The notes beneath the pieces are model-generated. The model saw only the letters and a program-made list of their open reading frames with translations. It made no database searches and was not told the origin of the DNA. A stretch of DNA of 12,288 nt. Origin: Pedobacter schmidteae. GTDB taxonomy: Bacteria; Bacteroidota; Bacteroidia; Sphingobacteriales; Sphingobacteriaceae. Of this stretch, positions 1-8,052 are shown in pieces. Every line of letters begins with the position of its first letter. Position 1 is the stretch's first letter. The DNA lies in the NCBI GenBank assembly GCA_945906015.1, contig CAMDQV010000035.1, positions 1 through 12,288 on the forward strand. Reading direction: 5' to 3'. The position numbers were made by a program, and so were the translations under genes.

Positions 1-452
1 GGGTCGATCCACAGGTCATTTGGGCCATTAAATAGCTTTCCTTGATAATTATCTAAAAGAACCGTTATTTTTTTATCGGGACTTATTGACCAGAGCTCAT
101 TTTTTTCATCAGCCGCGGTTAGCAGATTGCCCTTTTTGTCGAAATACATTCCGTTTGATCGGCCAGTTTTATCTAGAAATACAGTTAATTGCCCATCGGT
201 ACTGTATTTCCATATTTTATCATTGGGCTGATCGGTAAAAAATACATTACCTTTTTTATCAACTGCTGGGCCTTCGGTAAATTTGAATTGGTTTGAAACT
301 AATTTTGGTTTAGCATTTTCAGCAATTATTTCAGCTTCATTATGCTGATATTTTGAGGATCTGCTTAATTCTAAAGGGGATATTCCTGCTATAGAAAAAT
401 AGACAGCAATTGGTATCAATAGGTTATACTGAATGGTGTTGAGCATGATCAT
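1..452 (-). CDS. SMP-30/gluconolactonase-like protein, 3' end cut by window edge
   Basis: Reverse-strand translation from the ATG at 452 gives 150 complete codons with no stop, running off the window. A hydrophobic stretch at residues 9-25 looks like a signal peptide or N-terminal anchor, so export to the envelope is likely. From about residue 50 the sequence reads as the first blades of a six-bladed beta-propeller of the SMP-30/gluconolactonase/LRE family: FTEGPAVDKKGNVFFTD (58-74, with the Glu60 that corresponds to the conserved metal-binding Glu), GRSNGMYFD (97-105) and NGPNDLWID (142-150). Family members are metal-dependent sugar-lactone hydrolases, but substrate cannot be read from this fragment. 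The second ATG at 446 is an alternative start. It lies 19 nt after the stop of the upstream dehydrogenase and is probably cotranscribed with it. The fold assignment is strong; lactonase activity is inference. Confidence 0.85.
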   Translation of the reverse strand, partial: MIMLNTIQYNLLIPIAVYFSIAGISPLELSRSSKYQHNEAEIIAENAKPKLVSNQFKFTEGPAVDKKGNVFFTDQPNDKIWKYSTDGQLTVFLDKTGRSNGMYFDKKGNLLTAADEKNELWSISPDKKITVLLDNYQGKLFNGPNDLWID

Positions 453-471
453 TGGCTAATGAATTAAGGGT

Positions 472-1257
472 TTATAATGAAGGTGTTTTTCCGCCATCCA
501 CAGGAATATTGATACCATTTATATAAGATGCAGCAGGGCTTGCAAGAAAAGCAACGGCTGCGGCTACCTCAGCTGGATCGGCAATTCTTCCTGCCGGAAT
601 AGTACTGATCATTTCATCTTTTACTACATCCATACTTTTGCCTTCTTTTTGTGCAATAGAATTGATCAAGAATTCCAGTCTGCCAGTCATGGTAAATCCT
701 GGTAAGACATTGTTAACAGTAATTCCAAAAGGACCTAGTTCTAATGCAAGGGTCTTTGCCCAGCTTGCAACTGCCCCCCGGATTGTATTGGATACTCCCA
801 AACCTTTTAATGGGGTTTTTACCGAGGTGGATATGATGTTAATGATCCTACCAAAATGATTTTTCTTCATTCCGGGAACGATTGCCTGAACAAGAATCTG
901 ATTGCAGATCAGATGCATATTAAATGCATTGATAAATTCATCTGTACCAGCATCTAAAGCTTGGCCACCTGTTGGTCCGCCAGTGTTATTGATTAGGATA
1001 TCTACCTTGTTATTGGTAGTATAATTGCCGATAATGCTTTTAAGAAGTATGGGATCTGTGAAATCGGCGATTAGAAAATCATGCAACTGATCATTCTGTA
1101 AAGGAAGTTCTTCTAAAACAACCCGAAGTTTTTCTTCGTTTCGTGCAATCAGAGTAATACTTGCCCCTAATAGTGCGAGTTCAATTGCTGTGGCCTTTCC
1201 TATTCCCTGTGTACTTCCGCATACCAAAGCTCTTTTTCCTGTCAGATTTAAATTCAT
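472..1257 (-). CDS. Atypical short-chain dehydrogenase/reductase lacking the YxxxK pair
   Basis: A 261-residue Rossmann-fold SDR, cytoplasmic, with no signal peptide. Visible motifs are the cofactor loop GSTQGIG (14-20; the canonical TGxxxGIG has Cys13 in place of Thr), D65 in the IADF adenine-ring region, NNTGG (90-94, the NNAG motif), IISTS (141-145) and the C-terminal SYINGINIPVDGG (244-256). The catalytic Ser aligns with Ser143, but the Tyr and Lys positions 13 and 17 residues later are Ser156 and Arg160 (VSNTIRGAV where classical members have YSASKAAV). This matches what I recall of a subgroup called beta-ketoacyl-ACP-reductase-like SDRs that deviates from the catalytic tetrad. The rest of the fold is intact, so it is not a decaying gene. 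It starts 23 nt after the ATPase stop and sits 19 nt before the lactonase-like gene, so it is probably in the same transcript. Substrate and activity are unknown. Confidence 0.9.
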   Translation of the reverse strand: MNLNLTGKRALVCGSTQGIGKATAIELALLGASITLIARNEEKLRVVLEELPLQNDQLHDFLIADFTDPILLKSIIGNYTTNNKVDILINNTGGPTGGQALDAGTDEFINAFNMHLICNQILVQAIVPGMKKNHFGRIINIISTSVKTPLKGLGVSNTIRGAVASWAKTLALELGPFGITVNNVLPGFTMTGRLEFLINSIAQKEGKSMDVVKDEMISTIPAGRIADPAEVAAAVAFLASPAASYINGINIPVDGGKTPSL

Positions 1258-1280
1258 TTTTAAAATGCTTTAATTTAAAG

Positions 1281-1991
1281 CTAAGATAGTACAGAAAAGT
1301 ATTGTTCAAGCTCTTGAAGTGTATTTGAATTTGTCGCAATATCTTTGATTATCTTTCCCTTTTCCATCAATAGTATGCGATCACAAACTTCTGTGACATG
1401 ATTCAGGTCATGGCTGGAAACAATAGTGGTGATTTGTTGCTCTCTGCTTAATTCCTTTACTATGTTTTTTAAACGGATCTGAGTACTTGGGTCAATATTG
1501 GCAAAAGGTTCATCTAGCATCAATACCTCCGGATTCTGAATCAGGCTTGCAGCAATACCAACTTTGGTTTGATTCCCCTTGGAAAGGTCACGGATGTATT
1601 TTCCTTTTTTTAAGATTTCTCCATTAAAGAATTCAGTAAACTGTACTAGCTCTGAATCTATCTGTGCTTTATTTTTGTTGTGGAGTCCACCAATAAAATG
1701 AAAATATTCTTCTGGAGTTAGATAGTCGATCAAAAAACCTTCATCCAGATAGGATGTGGTATAGTCTTTCCATTCTTCTGTATTAGCCACATTTTTTTCT
1801 TTAGATAATACTTCTCCAGCATCTGGCCTGATCAGGTCGAGCATCATGCGAAATAAGGTTGTTTTTCCGGCACCATTATTTCCGACAAGGCCAATAGATT
1901 CTCCCCTTTTGATACTTAGTTGCGGAATGTTCACAACCGTTACCCCATTATATCCTTTTTTTAAATTTAATATCTCAATCATATTATTCAT
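1281..1991 (-). CDS. ABC transporter ATP-binding protein
   Basis: Nucleotide-binding subunit that would drive the adjacent membrane permease. Numbering from the longest frame (ATG at 2009, 242 aa), Walker A is GNNGAGKTT (43-51), Q-loop region near 86-90 (SYLDEGF, so the canonical Gln is not obvious), signature LSKGN (142-146, a variant of LSGGQ), Walker B VLMLDEP (162-168) with catalytic Glu167, D-loop 170-174 and switch His200. Three in-frame ATGs are possible: 2009, 1991 and 1982. The family's usual first strand begins at MIEILNLKK (1982), which follows the permease stop (1984-1986) by 1 nt; 1991 overlaps it by 8 nt and 2009 by 26 nt. I place the start at 1991 as a compromise, with 1982 equally likely. 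The close coupling implies that permease and ATPase are translated together. The transported substrate and direction cannot be inferred. Confidence 0.92.
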   Translation of the reverse strand: MNNMIEILNLKKGYNGVTVVNIPQLSIKRGESIGLVGNNGAGKTTLFRMMLDLIRPDAGEVLSKEKNVANTEEWKDYTTSYLDEGFLIDYLTPEEYFHFIGGLHNKNKAQIDSELVQFTEFFNGEILKKGKYIRDLSKGNQTKVGIAASLIQNPEVLMLDEPFANIDPSTQIRLKNIVKELSREQQITTIVSSHDLNHVTEVCDRILLMEKGKIIKDIATNSNTLQELEQYFSVLS

Positions 1992-3456
1992 TTCTAAATC
2001 CTTCGGCAATCGTATATCGTTTTTCCTGAAATTGTTCTATTAATTTGTTGACCCAATACGCTCTTGTTACTATAAATAACAGACCTATCAATCCTATTGT
2101 TACGATCCCTGCCTCCGGATAATCAAGCAAATTAAATGGCAGGAAAATAATGAAAGGCCCTAATAATAAGGGTAAAGATAATATCCATTGGGATGCACCA
2201 ACACCTTCCCAATTAAAGGCTGAGCCCTTACTCAGATCAATTCTGCGAAAATTACGATTTGCAAAAAATAAAACAAGAAGTGTGTTTACACCCAGATTCC
2301 AGATCAACATAATGAAATGAATTGCCAGAACCCTCCACCCAAAATAAACATAGGGAATAGTAAGTAGAAAGCTTATTGTTGAGAACATCGTAAACAGTAA
2401 GAACTTTGCTCTGAAAAAATCTTTTGCCTTGATCTTGCTCACCAGGATACCATCAAAATGTGCACTTTGCCAGCTAAACATGAACTGACCATAATTGATG
2501 ATGAAAATTCCGGTCATGAACATTCCGCAGAATATGATTGGATAGACAGAAAAATCTGGTCTGTTGTAGAAGATTAGTCCGTAAAACATGAAAAACAAAC
2601 TCATCATTGTGACTGAACGTGGTCGTTTATTTCTAAGAATCAGTTTTAGCTCATTTGCAGCCAAATCACCTGCCATGCCGAATTTTCCTAAAAATGGAAT
2701 CTCAGTACTTGATTTATGCGAATTATCCGCAGAATGCAGTTCTTCTAGATATAGATTATTCTTCAAATACCTGTAATTAATCAGGTAAATGATACCTGCA
2801 AGCAATAGGAATATCAAACAATAAATTGGTGTATTGATCAATGATTTGAAAATCTGTGCGGATAGTGCAGAAATTGAAAAGAGATTGAAATAAAAATCCA
2901 GGGACACCAAAAGTATCAGTGTTCCAAAGAATAGTAGCATCCACATTGCATTTAGATTAACCTTCCGCTTTAGCCAAAGACTAAAAAAATGATTGGTAAG
3001 AGTCATGCCTGTAATCGCTAAAATATAAGCTGAGAATGTAGCAGGCCCATGTTCAGGGAGTATTACCTTAATCAGAAATGGCAACGTTAAGAGTAGTGGA
3101 CTGAGGTTGAATGCTGTTCCGAGTGAGGTTAGTGAAAGATAATTGATCAGTTGATTTTTATTGATCCGAAGGTGCAGATAGGGTCTGACAGCCAAAGTGG
3201 GCAACTCCTGCATCTGGAAACGCATCAATAGATCAATTAAAAAGTAATACATCAATAGACTATTGAATGAAGGTATGATCTCCTGGTTTGGATAGGTTTT
3301 TTCAAGAATCCTGTCTATGAAGAACGCAACTACCAATACATTTAGGAGTAGGTATAGAATCAGAATACCCATGACTATTCTCATGGCAATGCTTTTACCT
3401 GTATTTTTTGAGCGCCAGAATGCTTTAGACTGGTGAATAAGGAATGTTAAAGTCAT
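1984..3456 (-). CDS. Polytopic ABC permease, DUF5687-like
   Basis: A 490-residue integral membrane protein with about ten or more hydrophobic segments, for example residues 24-48, 118-133, 165-190, 208-228 and several near the C-terminus. The N-terminal pattern (WRSKNTGKS at 14-22, then a long hydrophobic helix, then NSLLMYYFLIDLLMRFQMQELPT as two shorter blocks around 65-87) matches my recollection of DUF5687, a family found mainly in Bacteroidota next to ABC ATPases. A hydrophilic central stretch (about 235-270) separates two membrane halves. No signal peptide is expected. It is the first gene of a minus-strand run and overlaps or abuts the ATPase, so the two almost certainly form one transporter of the ABC-2/exporter kind. 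Substrate unknown. The pairing is well supported; the DUF number is from memory. Confidence 0.83.
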   Translation of the reverse strand: MTLTFLIHQSKAFWRSKNTGKSIAMRIVMGILILYLLLNVLVVAFFIDRILEKTYPNQEIIPSFNSLLMYYFLIDLLMRFQMQELPTLAVRPYLHLRINKNQLINYLSLTSLGTAFNLSPLLLTLPFLIKVILPEHGPATFSAYILAITGMTLTNHFFSLWLKRKVNLNAMWMLLFFGTLILLVSLDFYFNLFSISALSAQIFKSLINTPIYCLIFLLLAGIIYLINYRYLKNNLYLEELHSADNSHKSSTEIPFLGKFGMAGDLAANELKLILRNKRPRSVTMMSLFFMFYGLIFYNRPDFSVYPIIFCGMFMTGIFIINYGQFMFSWQSAHFDGILVSKIKAKDFFRAKFLLFTMFSTISFLLTIPYVYFGWRVLAIHFIMLIWNLGVNTLLVLFFANRNFRRIDLSKGSAFNWEGVGASQWILSLPLLLGPFIIFLPFNLLDYPEAGIVTIGLIGLLFIVTRAYWVNKLIEQFQEKRYTIAEGFRNE

Positions 3457-4043
3457 GTTTAAAAGTATTAAAATTTTTAATGATCACTTTGTTTTTATCA
3501 ATTAAAAGGTAAGTCTAGGACTATTAAATGTTATGATCAACTGGCCTTGATAAAACAGTAGCAGAGACGATTTTCAGAATCAAAATGATTTATATTTGAT
3601 CCAATACTCGTGCCAGAAAAATGAACGATCCATCAAGGATAGTCAATTCTCTAATCAATCTTGCTCCTATAAAAATGTCAATCGGAGATCATCTTTTGGC
3701 ATAAAGAGATAGCAGGAAAGCAGAACAATTATCTTTGAAAAGTAAATACAATTATAAATTAATTGAAATAAAAAACCATCTTGCAGAGTTATAAACCAAT
3801 AGGGGTGATCCTTTCGCTGCAAATTCTACTTTTTCTGAATTTTCTATATTAAAAAGAAGCCTTATTAATAAAAGTAAATTAAAATATCGTACATAAATTT
3901 TATGCTTGTATTTTGTATTTTCGATATATTGAGCACATTATGTAAAAATTTCACATACATGTTACATGGTTTGAATGTCAATTTGATATTTGCCGTGCTT
4001 ATGTTTTAAATTTGGTACCAATTTAGATACCATAAAATCTACA
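3457..4043. other. AT-rich divergent intergenic region
   Basis: About 590 bp between the divergent permease and protease genes. I see no convincing gene: the longest ATG frame I read by hand (3621 onward, 27 codons) has no recognisable features. The right end carries the protease promoter (3982-4014). The left end has an AT-only near-palindrome ATTAAAATTTTTAAT at 3467-3481, which would lie in the permease leader. An ATGTAA/TTACAT pair (3940-3945 and 3962-3967) sits just upstream of the protease promoter. Beyond that I see nothing specific; the length is unusual for this otherwise compact window. Confidence 0.6.
3982..4014 (+). promoter_or_regulatory. Bacteroidota-type promoter of the tail-specific protease gene
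   Basis: TAAATTTG at 4007-4014 is a perfect match to the Bacteroidota -7 consensus TAnnTTTG, and TTTG at 3982-3985 supplies a -33 element with a 21-nt spacer, within the accepted range. The expected transcript start is near 4020, leaving a leader of about 25 nt before the ATG at 4044. This also argues against a longer reading frame that opens with TTG at 3990, upstream of the predicted transcript start. Confidence 0.65.
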
Positions 4044-6197
4044 ATGAAGTTAAAATCAGTTAAAGAAATGTTAAAGAGAATATGTCTGGCCATTTTTATT
4101 GTTGCAGCTTTATCCTGCCAGGCCGATCCACGGGTAAATATTGTGGTATCAGTAAATGACCTGAAGCCTGATATGCAGCAATCAGTAGTTGCTAAATCGC
4201 TGGTTGAGCTGATAGAGAATTTTCACTATCAAAAAGTTGCAGTTAATGATGCTTTTTCATCAGTTGTTTTCGATGAATATTTAAAAGCTCTGGATGGTGG
4301 CAGAAGTTACTTTTTACAAAGTGATATTGCTGGTTTTGAGAAATTCCGTCTAACAATGGATGATGATGTACGTAGCGGAGACCTGAGTGTACCTTTCTAC
4401 ATATTCAATGTATATCAAAAGCGTTATAATGACAGGGTAAGCTTTGCTTTAAAAGAGATCGAGAAGAAATTCAGTTTCACCAGCAATGATACCTATACCT
4501 ATGATCGCGAGAAATTGCCATGGTTGAAGTCAGAATCTGAGTCAAATAGCCTTTGGTCAAAGCGAGTAAAATATGAAATGCTTAATCTTAAGATTACTGG
4601 CACAGAAGAAGAAAAGATCAAGGAAACACTCAAAAAGCGCTATGAGAACCTAATTTCACAATCTACCAAGTTTAATCAGCAGGATGTTTATCAGATCTTC
4701 ATGAATTCCTTTACAGGAACTGTAGATCCTCATACAAGCTATTTTGTTCCTAACAAAGCTCAGGAATTCAATGAAGACCTTGCCCGTACATTCGAAGGTA
4801 TTGGTGCCAGATTACAGTTGGAAAATGAAGTGGTGAAGATCGCTGAGATCATCCCTGGTGGACCAGCATTTAAATCAAAAGCCATACAGGCAAACGACCG
4901 CATCATTGCTGTGGCACAGGGTAAGGCTGGTGAATTTGTTGATGTGATTGGTTGGAGACTGGATGTAACGGTCACAAAAATTAAAGGTCCAAAAGGAACA
5001 ATAGTTCGTTTAAAGGTTATTCCTGCCGGGCAGGAATTATCATCTACTCCTAAAATTGTGGAACTGGTAAGGGATAAAGTTGTTCTTGAAGATCAGTCAG
5101 CAAAAAGAACTATCAAAACTATCACATCGGGAGGTAAACCCTATAAAATCGGAATTATTCAGTTACCTGCATTCTATGCTGATTTTAAAGCGATGCAGGC
5201 TGGTGACCCTAACTATAAGAGTACCACTCGCGATGTTAGACTTTTACTGGATACTTTAAAGCGCGAGAAGGTTGATGCGGTTGTTCTGGATCTAAGAAGC
5301 AATGGTGGAGGTTCTCTTCCTGAAGCAATCAGCCTTACAGGCTTGTTCATTAAATCTGGTTCGGTTGTACAGGTACGTGATAGAAGAAACGAGATTGAGG
5401 TCAGTGAAGATGAGGATGAATCCATTGCATGGACTGGCCCTCTAGGTGTATTTATTGATAGATTCAGTGCTTCGGCATCCGAAATATTTGCCGGTGCTAT
5501 CCAGGATTACGGTAGAGGTGTAATTATTGGTAATCAATCTTATGGAAAAGGCACTGTTCAGCAGGGAATAGATATGTCAAGGGTTATCAGCACTACGGAT
5601 AAACTAATGCTTAAAGGTGCACAAACTGTAAATGCTAAAGGTTCTCAGTCTGATAGTAAAGGAGTTAATGTAACCAGAACAAATGCCCCTGAATTTGGTC
5701 AGATTAACCTCACCATCGCTAAATTCTATCGTGTGAATGGCAGCAGTACCCAGCATAAAGGAGTAGTGCCTGATATAGAATTCCCAACTGTATTTTCGAA
5801 GGATAAATATGGCGAGAGTTCTGAGCCTAGAGCATTACCATGGGATACTATTGCTCCAAGCGAGTTCAGTCCCTTAGTCAGTATTGATGAAGTTAAACGT
5901 AAACTTATTGCTTTACATCAGGAGCGCATGAAAACTTCAGTTGGTTTTAAAGACCTTCAAGAAGATATTGCTGAGTTTGCAAAGCGCGAAGCTGAAACAT
6001 CCATAACCCTTAATGAGGCTCAGCTGAAAAAGGAACGCGATGAGCAGGAAGCAAAATCGCTTCTTCGTGAGAATCAGAAACGCGTAGCTAAAGGTTTGGC
6101 ACCTCTAAAGAAAGGTGAAATAAAACCAAAAGAAGATATCGACTTTATTCGTGATGAAGGTCTGCAGATCATAGCAGATTTTATCCAAATAAAATAA
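4044..6197 (+). CDS. prc: Carboxy-terminal processing (tail-specific) protease, Prc/Tsp family, S41A
   Basis: A 717-residue periplasmic serine protease that cleaves proteins from their C-terminal tails. The N-terminus is a signal sequence ending in A-L-S-C (22-25), a lipobox, so it is probably a lipoprotein. Domains in order: Tsp N-terminal domain (about 35-235, including DPHTSYF), PDZ (about 248-330, GIGARL through VIPAG), S41 catalytic core (about 365-560) and the C-terminal DUF3340 region (about 600-710, highly charged). The Ser-Lys catalytic set is in DRFSASASE (472-480): Ser477, Asp488 in QDYGR and Lys502 in YGKGTVQ. The 11- and 25-residue spacing equals that of E. coli Tsp Ser430/Asp441/Lys455. 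I chose ATG 4044 over TTG 3990 because a -7 box lies at 4007-4014; ATG 4068 would also preserve the lipobox. Its gene is single and closed by a terminator. In E. coli Prc degrades the NlpC/P60 hydrolase MepS, and an NlpC/P60 gene lies 1.3 kb away here. Confidence 0.95.
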   Translation: MKLKSVKEMLKRICLAIFIVAALSCQADPRVNIVVSVNDLKPDMQQSVVAKSLVELIENFHYQKVAVNDAFSSVVFDEYLKALDGGRSYFLQSDIAGFEKFRLTMDDDVRSGDLSVPFYIFNVYQKRYNDRVSFALKEIEKKFSFTSNDTYTYDREKLPWLKSESESNSLWSKRVKYEMLNLKITGTEEEKIKETLKKRYENLISQSTKFNQQDVYQIFMNSFTGTVDPHTSYFVPNKAQEFNEDLARTFEGIGARLQLENEVVKIAEIIPGGPAFKSKAIQANDRIIAVAQGKAGEFVDVIGWRLDVTVTKIKGPKGTIVRLKVIPAGQELSSTPKIVELVRDKVVLEDQSAKRTIKTITSGGKPYKIGIIQLPAFYADFKAMQAGDPNYKSTTRDVRLLLDTLKREKVDAVVLDLRSNGGGSLPEAISLTGLFIKSGSVVQVRDRRNEIEVSEDEDESIAWTGPLGVFIDRFSASASEIFAGAIQDYGRGVIIGNQSYGKGTVQQGIDMSRVISTTDKLMLKGAQTVNAKGSQSDSKGVNVTRTNAPEFGQINLTIAKFYRVNGSSTQHKGVVPDIEFPTVFSKDKYGESSEPRALPWDTIAPSEFSPLVSIDEVKRKLIALHQERMKTSVGFKDLQEDIAEFAKREAETSITLNEAQLKKERDEQEAKSLLRENQKRVAKGLAPLKKGEIKPKEDIDFIRDEGLQIIADFIQIK

Positions 6198-6203
6198 GGA
6201 AAG

Positions 6204-6226
6204 CCCCGGTAAAGCCGGGGGGTTTT
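6204..6226 (+). terminator. Rho-independent terminator of the protease gene
   Basis: CCCCGG (6204-6209), loop TAAAG (6210-6214), CCGGGG (6215-6220), followed by GG and TTTT at 6223-6226. It begins 6 nt after the protease stop codon and is the most GC-rich hairpin in the window. Confidence 0.88.
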
Positions 6227-6336
6227 ATGCAGCATTCTTTTATACAAATAGCTTGATCACATAACCCTGAGTCAGAATTAATTACCGAAACCCTTGAAAG
6301 ATAGAGTTGTAAAAATGACCTTGATTATTAAAAGTC

Positions 6337-7269
6337 TTACGGCTTTTTCTTTTCCTGAGTATCCATAATGTTAATACTCATCATTTGCTCCATGGTACGT
6401 TTCATTCCATCTGAAGAACCATCAAGGAAAATCACATTTCCTTTGCCATTTTCAGCAAAATGTTTTATAGCTTCTGTCCACATGGTAAATAATATGACAG
6501 ATGTGTCAAGATCGGCAGTCTGCATTTCTTTCGCTGCATGAGTCATACCCTTGGCTACTTCCTCACGGAACAGTGCAATACCCTGTCCGCGTAACTGCGC
6601 TGCTTCACGTTCTGCATTGGCAGCAATTTTTATCGCATTTCCATCAGCTTCGGCAGCCTTGGTTTTTGTGATTAGAAGTGCCTGGCCTTCGTTTTCTGCT
6701 GCTGCCTTCAGGTTATTTGATGCTACAACACGGCTCATTGAAGTAAGAATCACTTCATCAAAAGTAATGTCGTTTACCTGAAGATCCTGTAAGTGGTAAC
6801 CCCATGTTTCAAGTACTGTATCTAATTGATCTTTTACGTGATCAACAATATCCTTCCTAAGACTTAATACTTCTGCTTGTTTTTTACTCGCCACAAATGC
6901 ACGGATAGTTCCTTCAATGGTACGGATAAGGGCCTGCATCAGGTTTTGATCATTAATAAATTTAAAGGCAACATTTTTTATAGTTTCTTCATCAGGATTA
7001 TTCACTGAATAAAGCACCATGGCTTTGAAATAAACATTTGCCTGGTCAATGGTTACTGCCTGGAATTCAAGCTCCACTGCTCGGTTCTGAATAGATACGC
7101 GGGAGTGAATAACTTCGATCAAAGGAATTTTTAAACTCAATCCCGGTTTCAAAAGTCTTCGGTATTTCCCAAAAACAGTTATAACCCCTATGGTGCCTTG
7201 TCTTACAGTTACAAATGAGCTGAACAAGATGACTACCCCGCAGAATAATATAATATAGGTTGTGTACAT
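6337..7269 (-). CDS. SPFH/band 7 (stomatin-prohibitin-like) membrane protein
   Basis: A 310-residue protein with one N-terminal hydrophobic segment (about 4-21), then the SPFH/band 7 domain: VRQGTIGVITVFGKYRRLLKPG as the first strand region (22-43), IPLIEVIHSRVSIQNRAVE and FKAMVLYSVNNP. A charged, alanine- and glutamate-rich stretch (about 185-240, AAAENEGQALLITKTKAAEADG and neighbours) is a predicted coiled coil typical of the C-terminal part of these proteins. Family members assemble into large membrane rings or microdomain scaffolds and often control membrane proteases. Overall it looks closest to plant HIR-like and bacterial stomatin-like proteins. No NfeD partner gene is adjacent, so it is probably of the non-NfeD-linked class. 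It is read away from the NlpC/P60 gene on the same strand after a 223-nt gap, and converges on the protease gene. The specific client is unknown. Confidence 0.92.
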   Translation of the reverse strand: MYTTYIILFCGVVILFSSFVTVRQGTIGVITVFGKYRRLLKPGLSLKIPLIEVIHSRVSIQNRAVELEFQAVTIDQANVYFKAMVLYSVNNPDEETIKNVAFKFINDQNLMQALIRTIEGTIRAFVASKKQAEVLSLRKDIVDHVKDQLDTVLETWGYHLQDLQVNDITFDEVILTSMSRVVASNNLKAAAENEGQALLITKTKAAEADGNAIKIAANAEREAAQLRGQGIALFREEVAKGMTHAAKEMQTADLDTSVILFTMWTEAIKHFAENGKGNVIFLDGSSDGMKRTMEQMMSINIMDTQEKKKP

Positions 7270-7492
7270 GGATTTAGATTTACTAGATGAATTTTTTTGA
7301 AGATAGTAAAGAATTTTCTTAGTTATGAATTCTGTTAATTTAAAAGACAGGAAATGAAAAAAGATAAAAGACTAGTATACTTTGCTGGCTTCCTATTGGC
7401 ATACTTATTCTAAAGTATCAGGAAAAGAATTTTTGGATCAATAGTAAAGTATTGAGTACTGTGCTTTCCTTATTTAGGGTAGTTGTAGAGTT

Positions 7493-8038
7493 CTAGTCTC
7501 TAAGTGAAGCAAGTAGTCTGCCACCTTTATAATAATATCTTCTCCAATAGTCTTCATCCAGATCACTGATCATTACTCCTTTACTGCTAGAAGCATGTGC
7601 AAATTTATTATTGCCTATGTAAACACCCATGTGAGTAATTGAGCGGCTACCTATTTTGAAGAAGACCAAATCACCCTCTTTCAGCTCATCTTTGCTGATC
7701 GGGTTTACCATGCTGAATATATTTCTAGAATTATTACCGATTAGAGTACTGAATACTTTATTGTATAATTCAAATGCGAAACCTGAACAATCAATTCCTT
7801 TTTTAGTTTCGCCACCTAAGCGATAGGGAGTTCCTATCCAGTCATAAACGAATTGATAAAGCTTTAAGTTTGATGTAGCAGAAAGCGCAACACCCATAAT
7901 TTGAGAGAAATATTCAGAGGCTAAATTATCAGGATCCTCAATTTTATCTATAGGTTTTTGATCCTTAATAGCCGTTTGTGCCTTTACAGACACGAAAGAA
8001 ATCATAAGTAGCAAGGCTACGATTACTTTTTTCCCCAT
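7493..8038 (-). CDS. Secreted NlpC/P60 peptidoglycan endopeptidase (Spr/MepS-like)
   Basis: A 181-residue exported cysteine peptidase that would cut peptide cross-links or stems of peptidoglycan. The signal peptide is residues 1-20 (VSVKA then Q21), with no lipobox cysteine, so it is likely soluble in the periplasm. The NlpC/P60 domain covers about 58-175: GTPYRLGG (69-76), catalytic DCSG with Cys84, THMGVY with His136, and FAHASS with His148. This is the usual Cys-His-His set, with spacing close to E. coli Spr. The length is that of a single-domain family member with no SH3 domain or LysM repeat. The gene has its own promoter (8116-8146) and a long leader of about 70 nt that contains a strong hairpin. 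It could be a proteolytic target of the nearby Prc homologue, as MepS is in E. coli; that is inference. Confidence 0.93.
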   Translation of the reverse strand: MGKKVIVALLLMISFVSVKAQTAIKDQKPIDKIEDPDNLASEYFSQIMGVALSATSNLKLYQFVYDWIGTPYRLGGETKKGIDCSGFAFELYNKVFSTLIGNNSRNIFSMVNPISKDELKEGDLVFFKIGSRSITHMGVYIGNNKFAHASSSKGVMISDLDEDYWRRYYYKGGRLLASLRD

Positions 8039-8052
8039 TTTTAATTGGTTTT

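Noticed and set aside
3621..3704. A 27-codon frame in the divergent intergenic region (MNDPSRIVNSL and onward)
   Set aside because: No signal peptide, motif or promoter box, and its length is expected by chance.
3990..4043. An 18-codon N-terminal extension of the tail-specific protease starting at TTG 3990
   Set aside because: A perfect -7 promoter box (4007-4014) lies downstream of this codon, and the signal sequence with lipobox is complete from ATG 4044.
7486..7502. TAGAG/CTCTA inverted repeat as terminator of the NlpC/P60 gene
   Set aside because: The stem is only 5 bp, overlaps the stop codon and has no U-tract.
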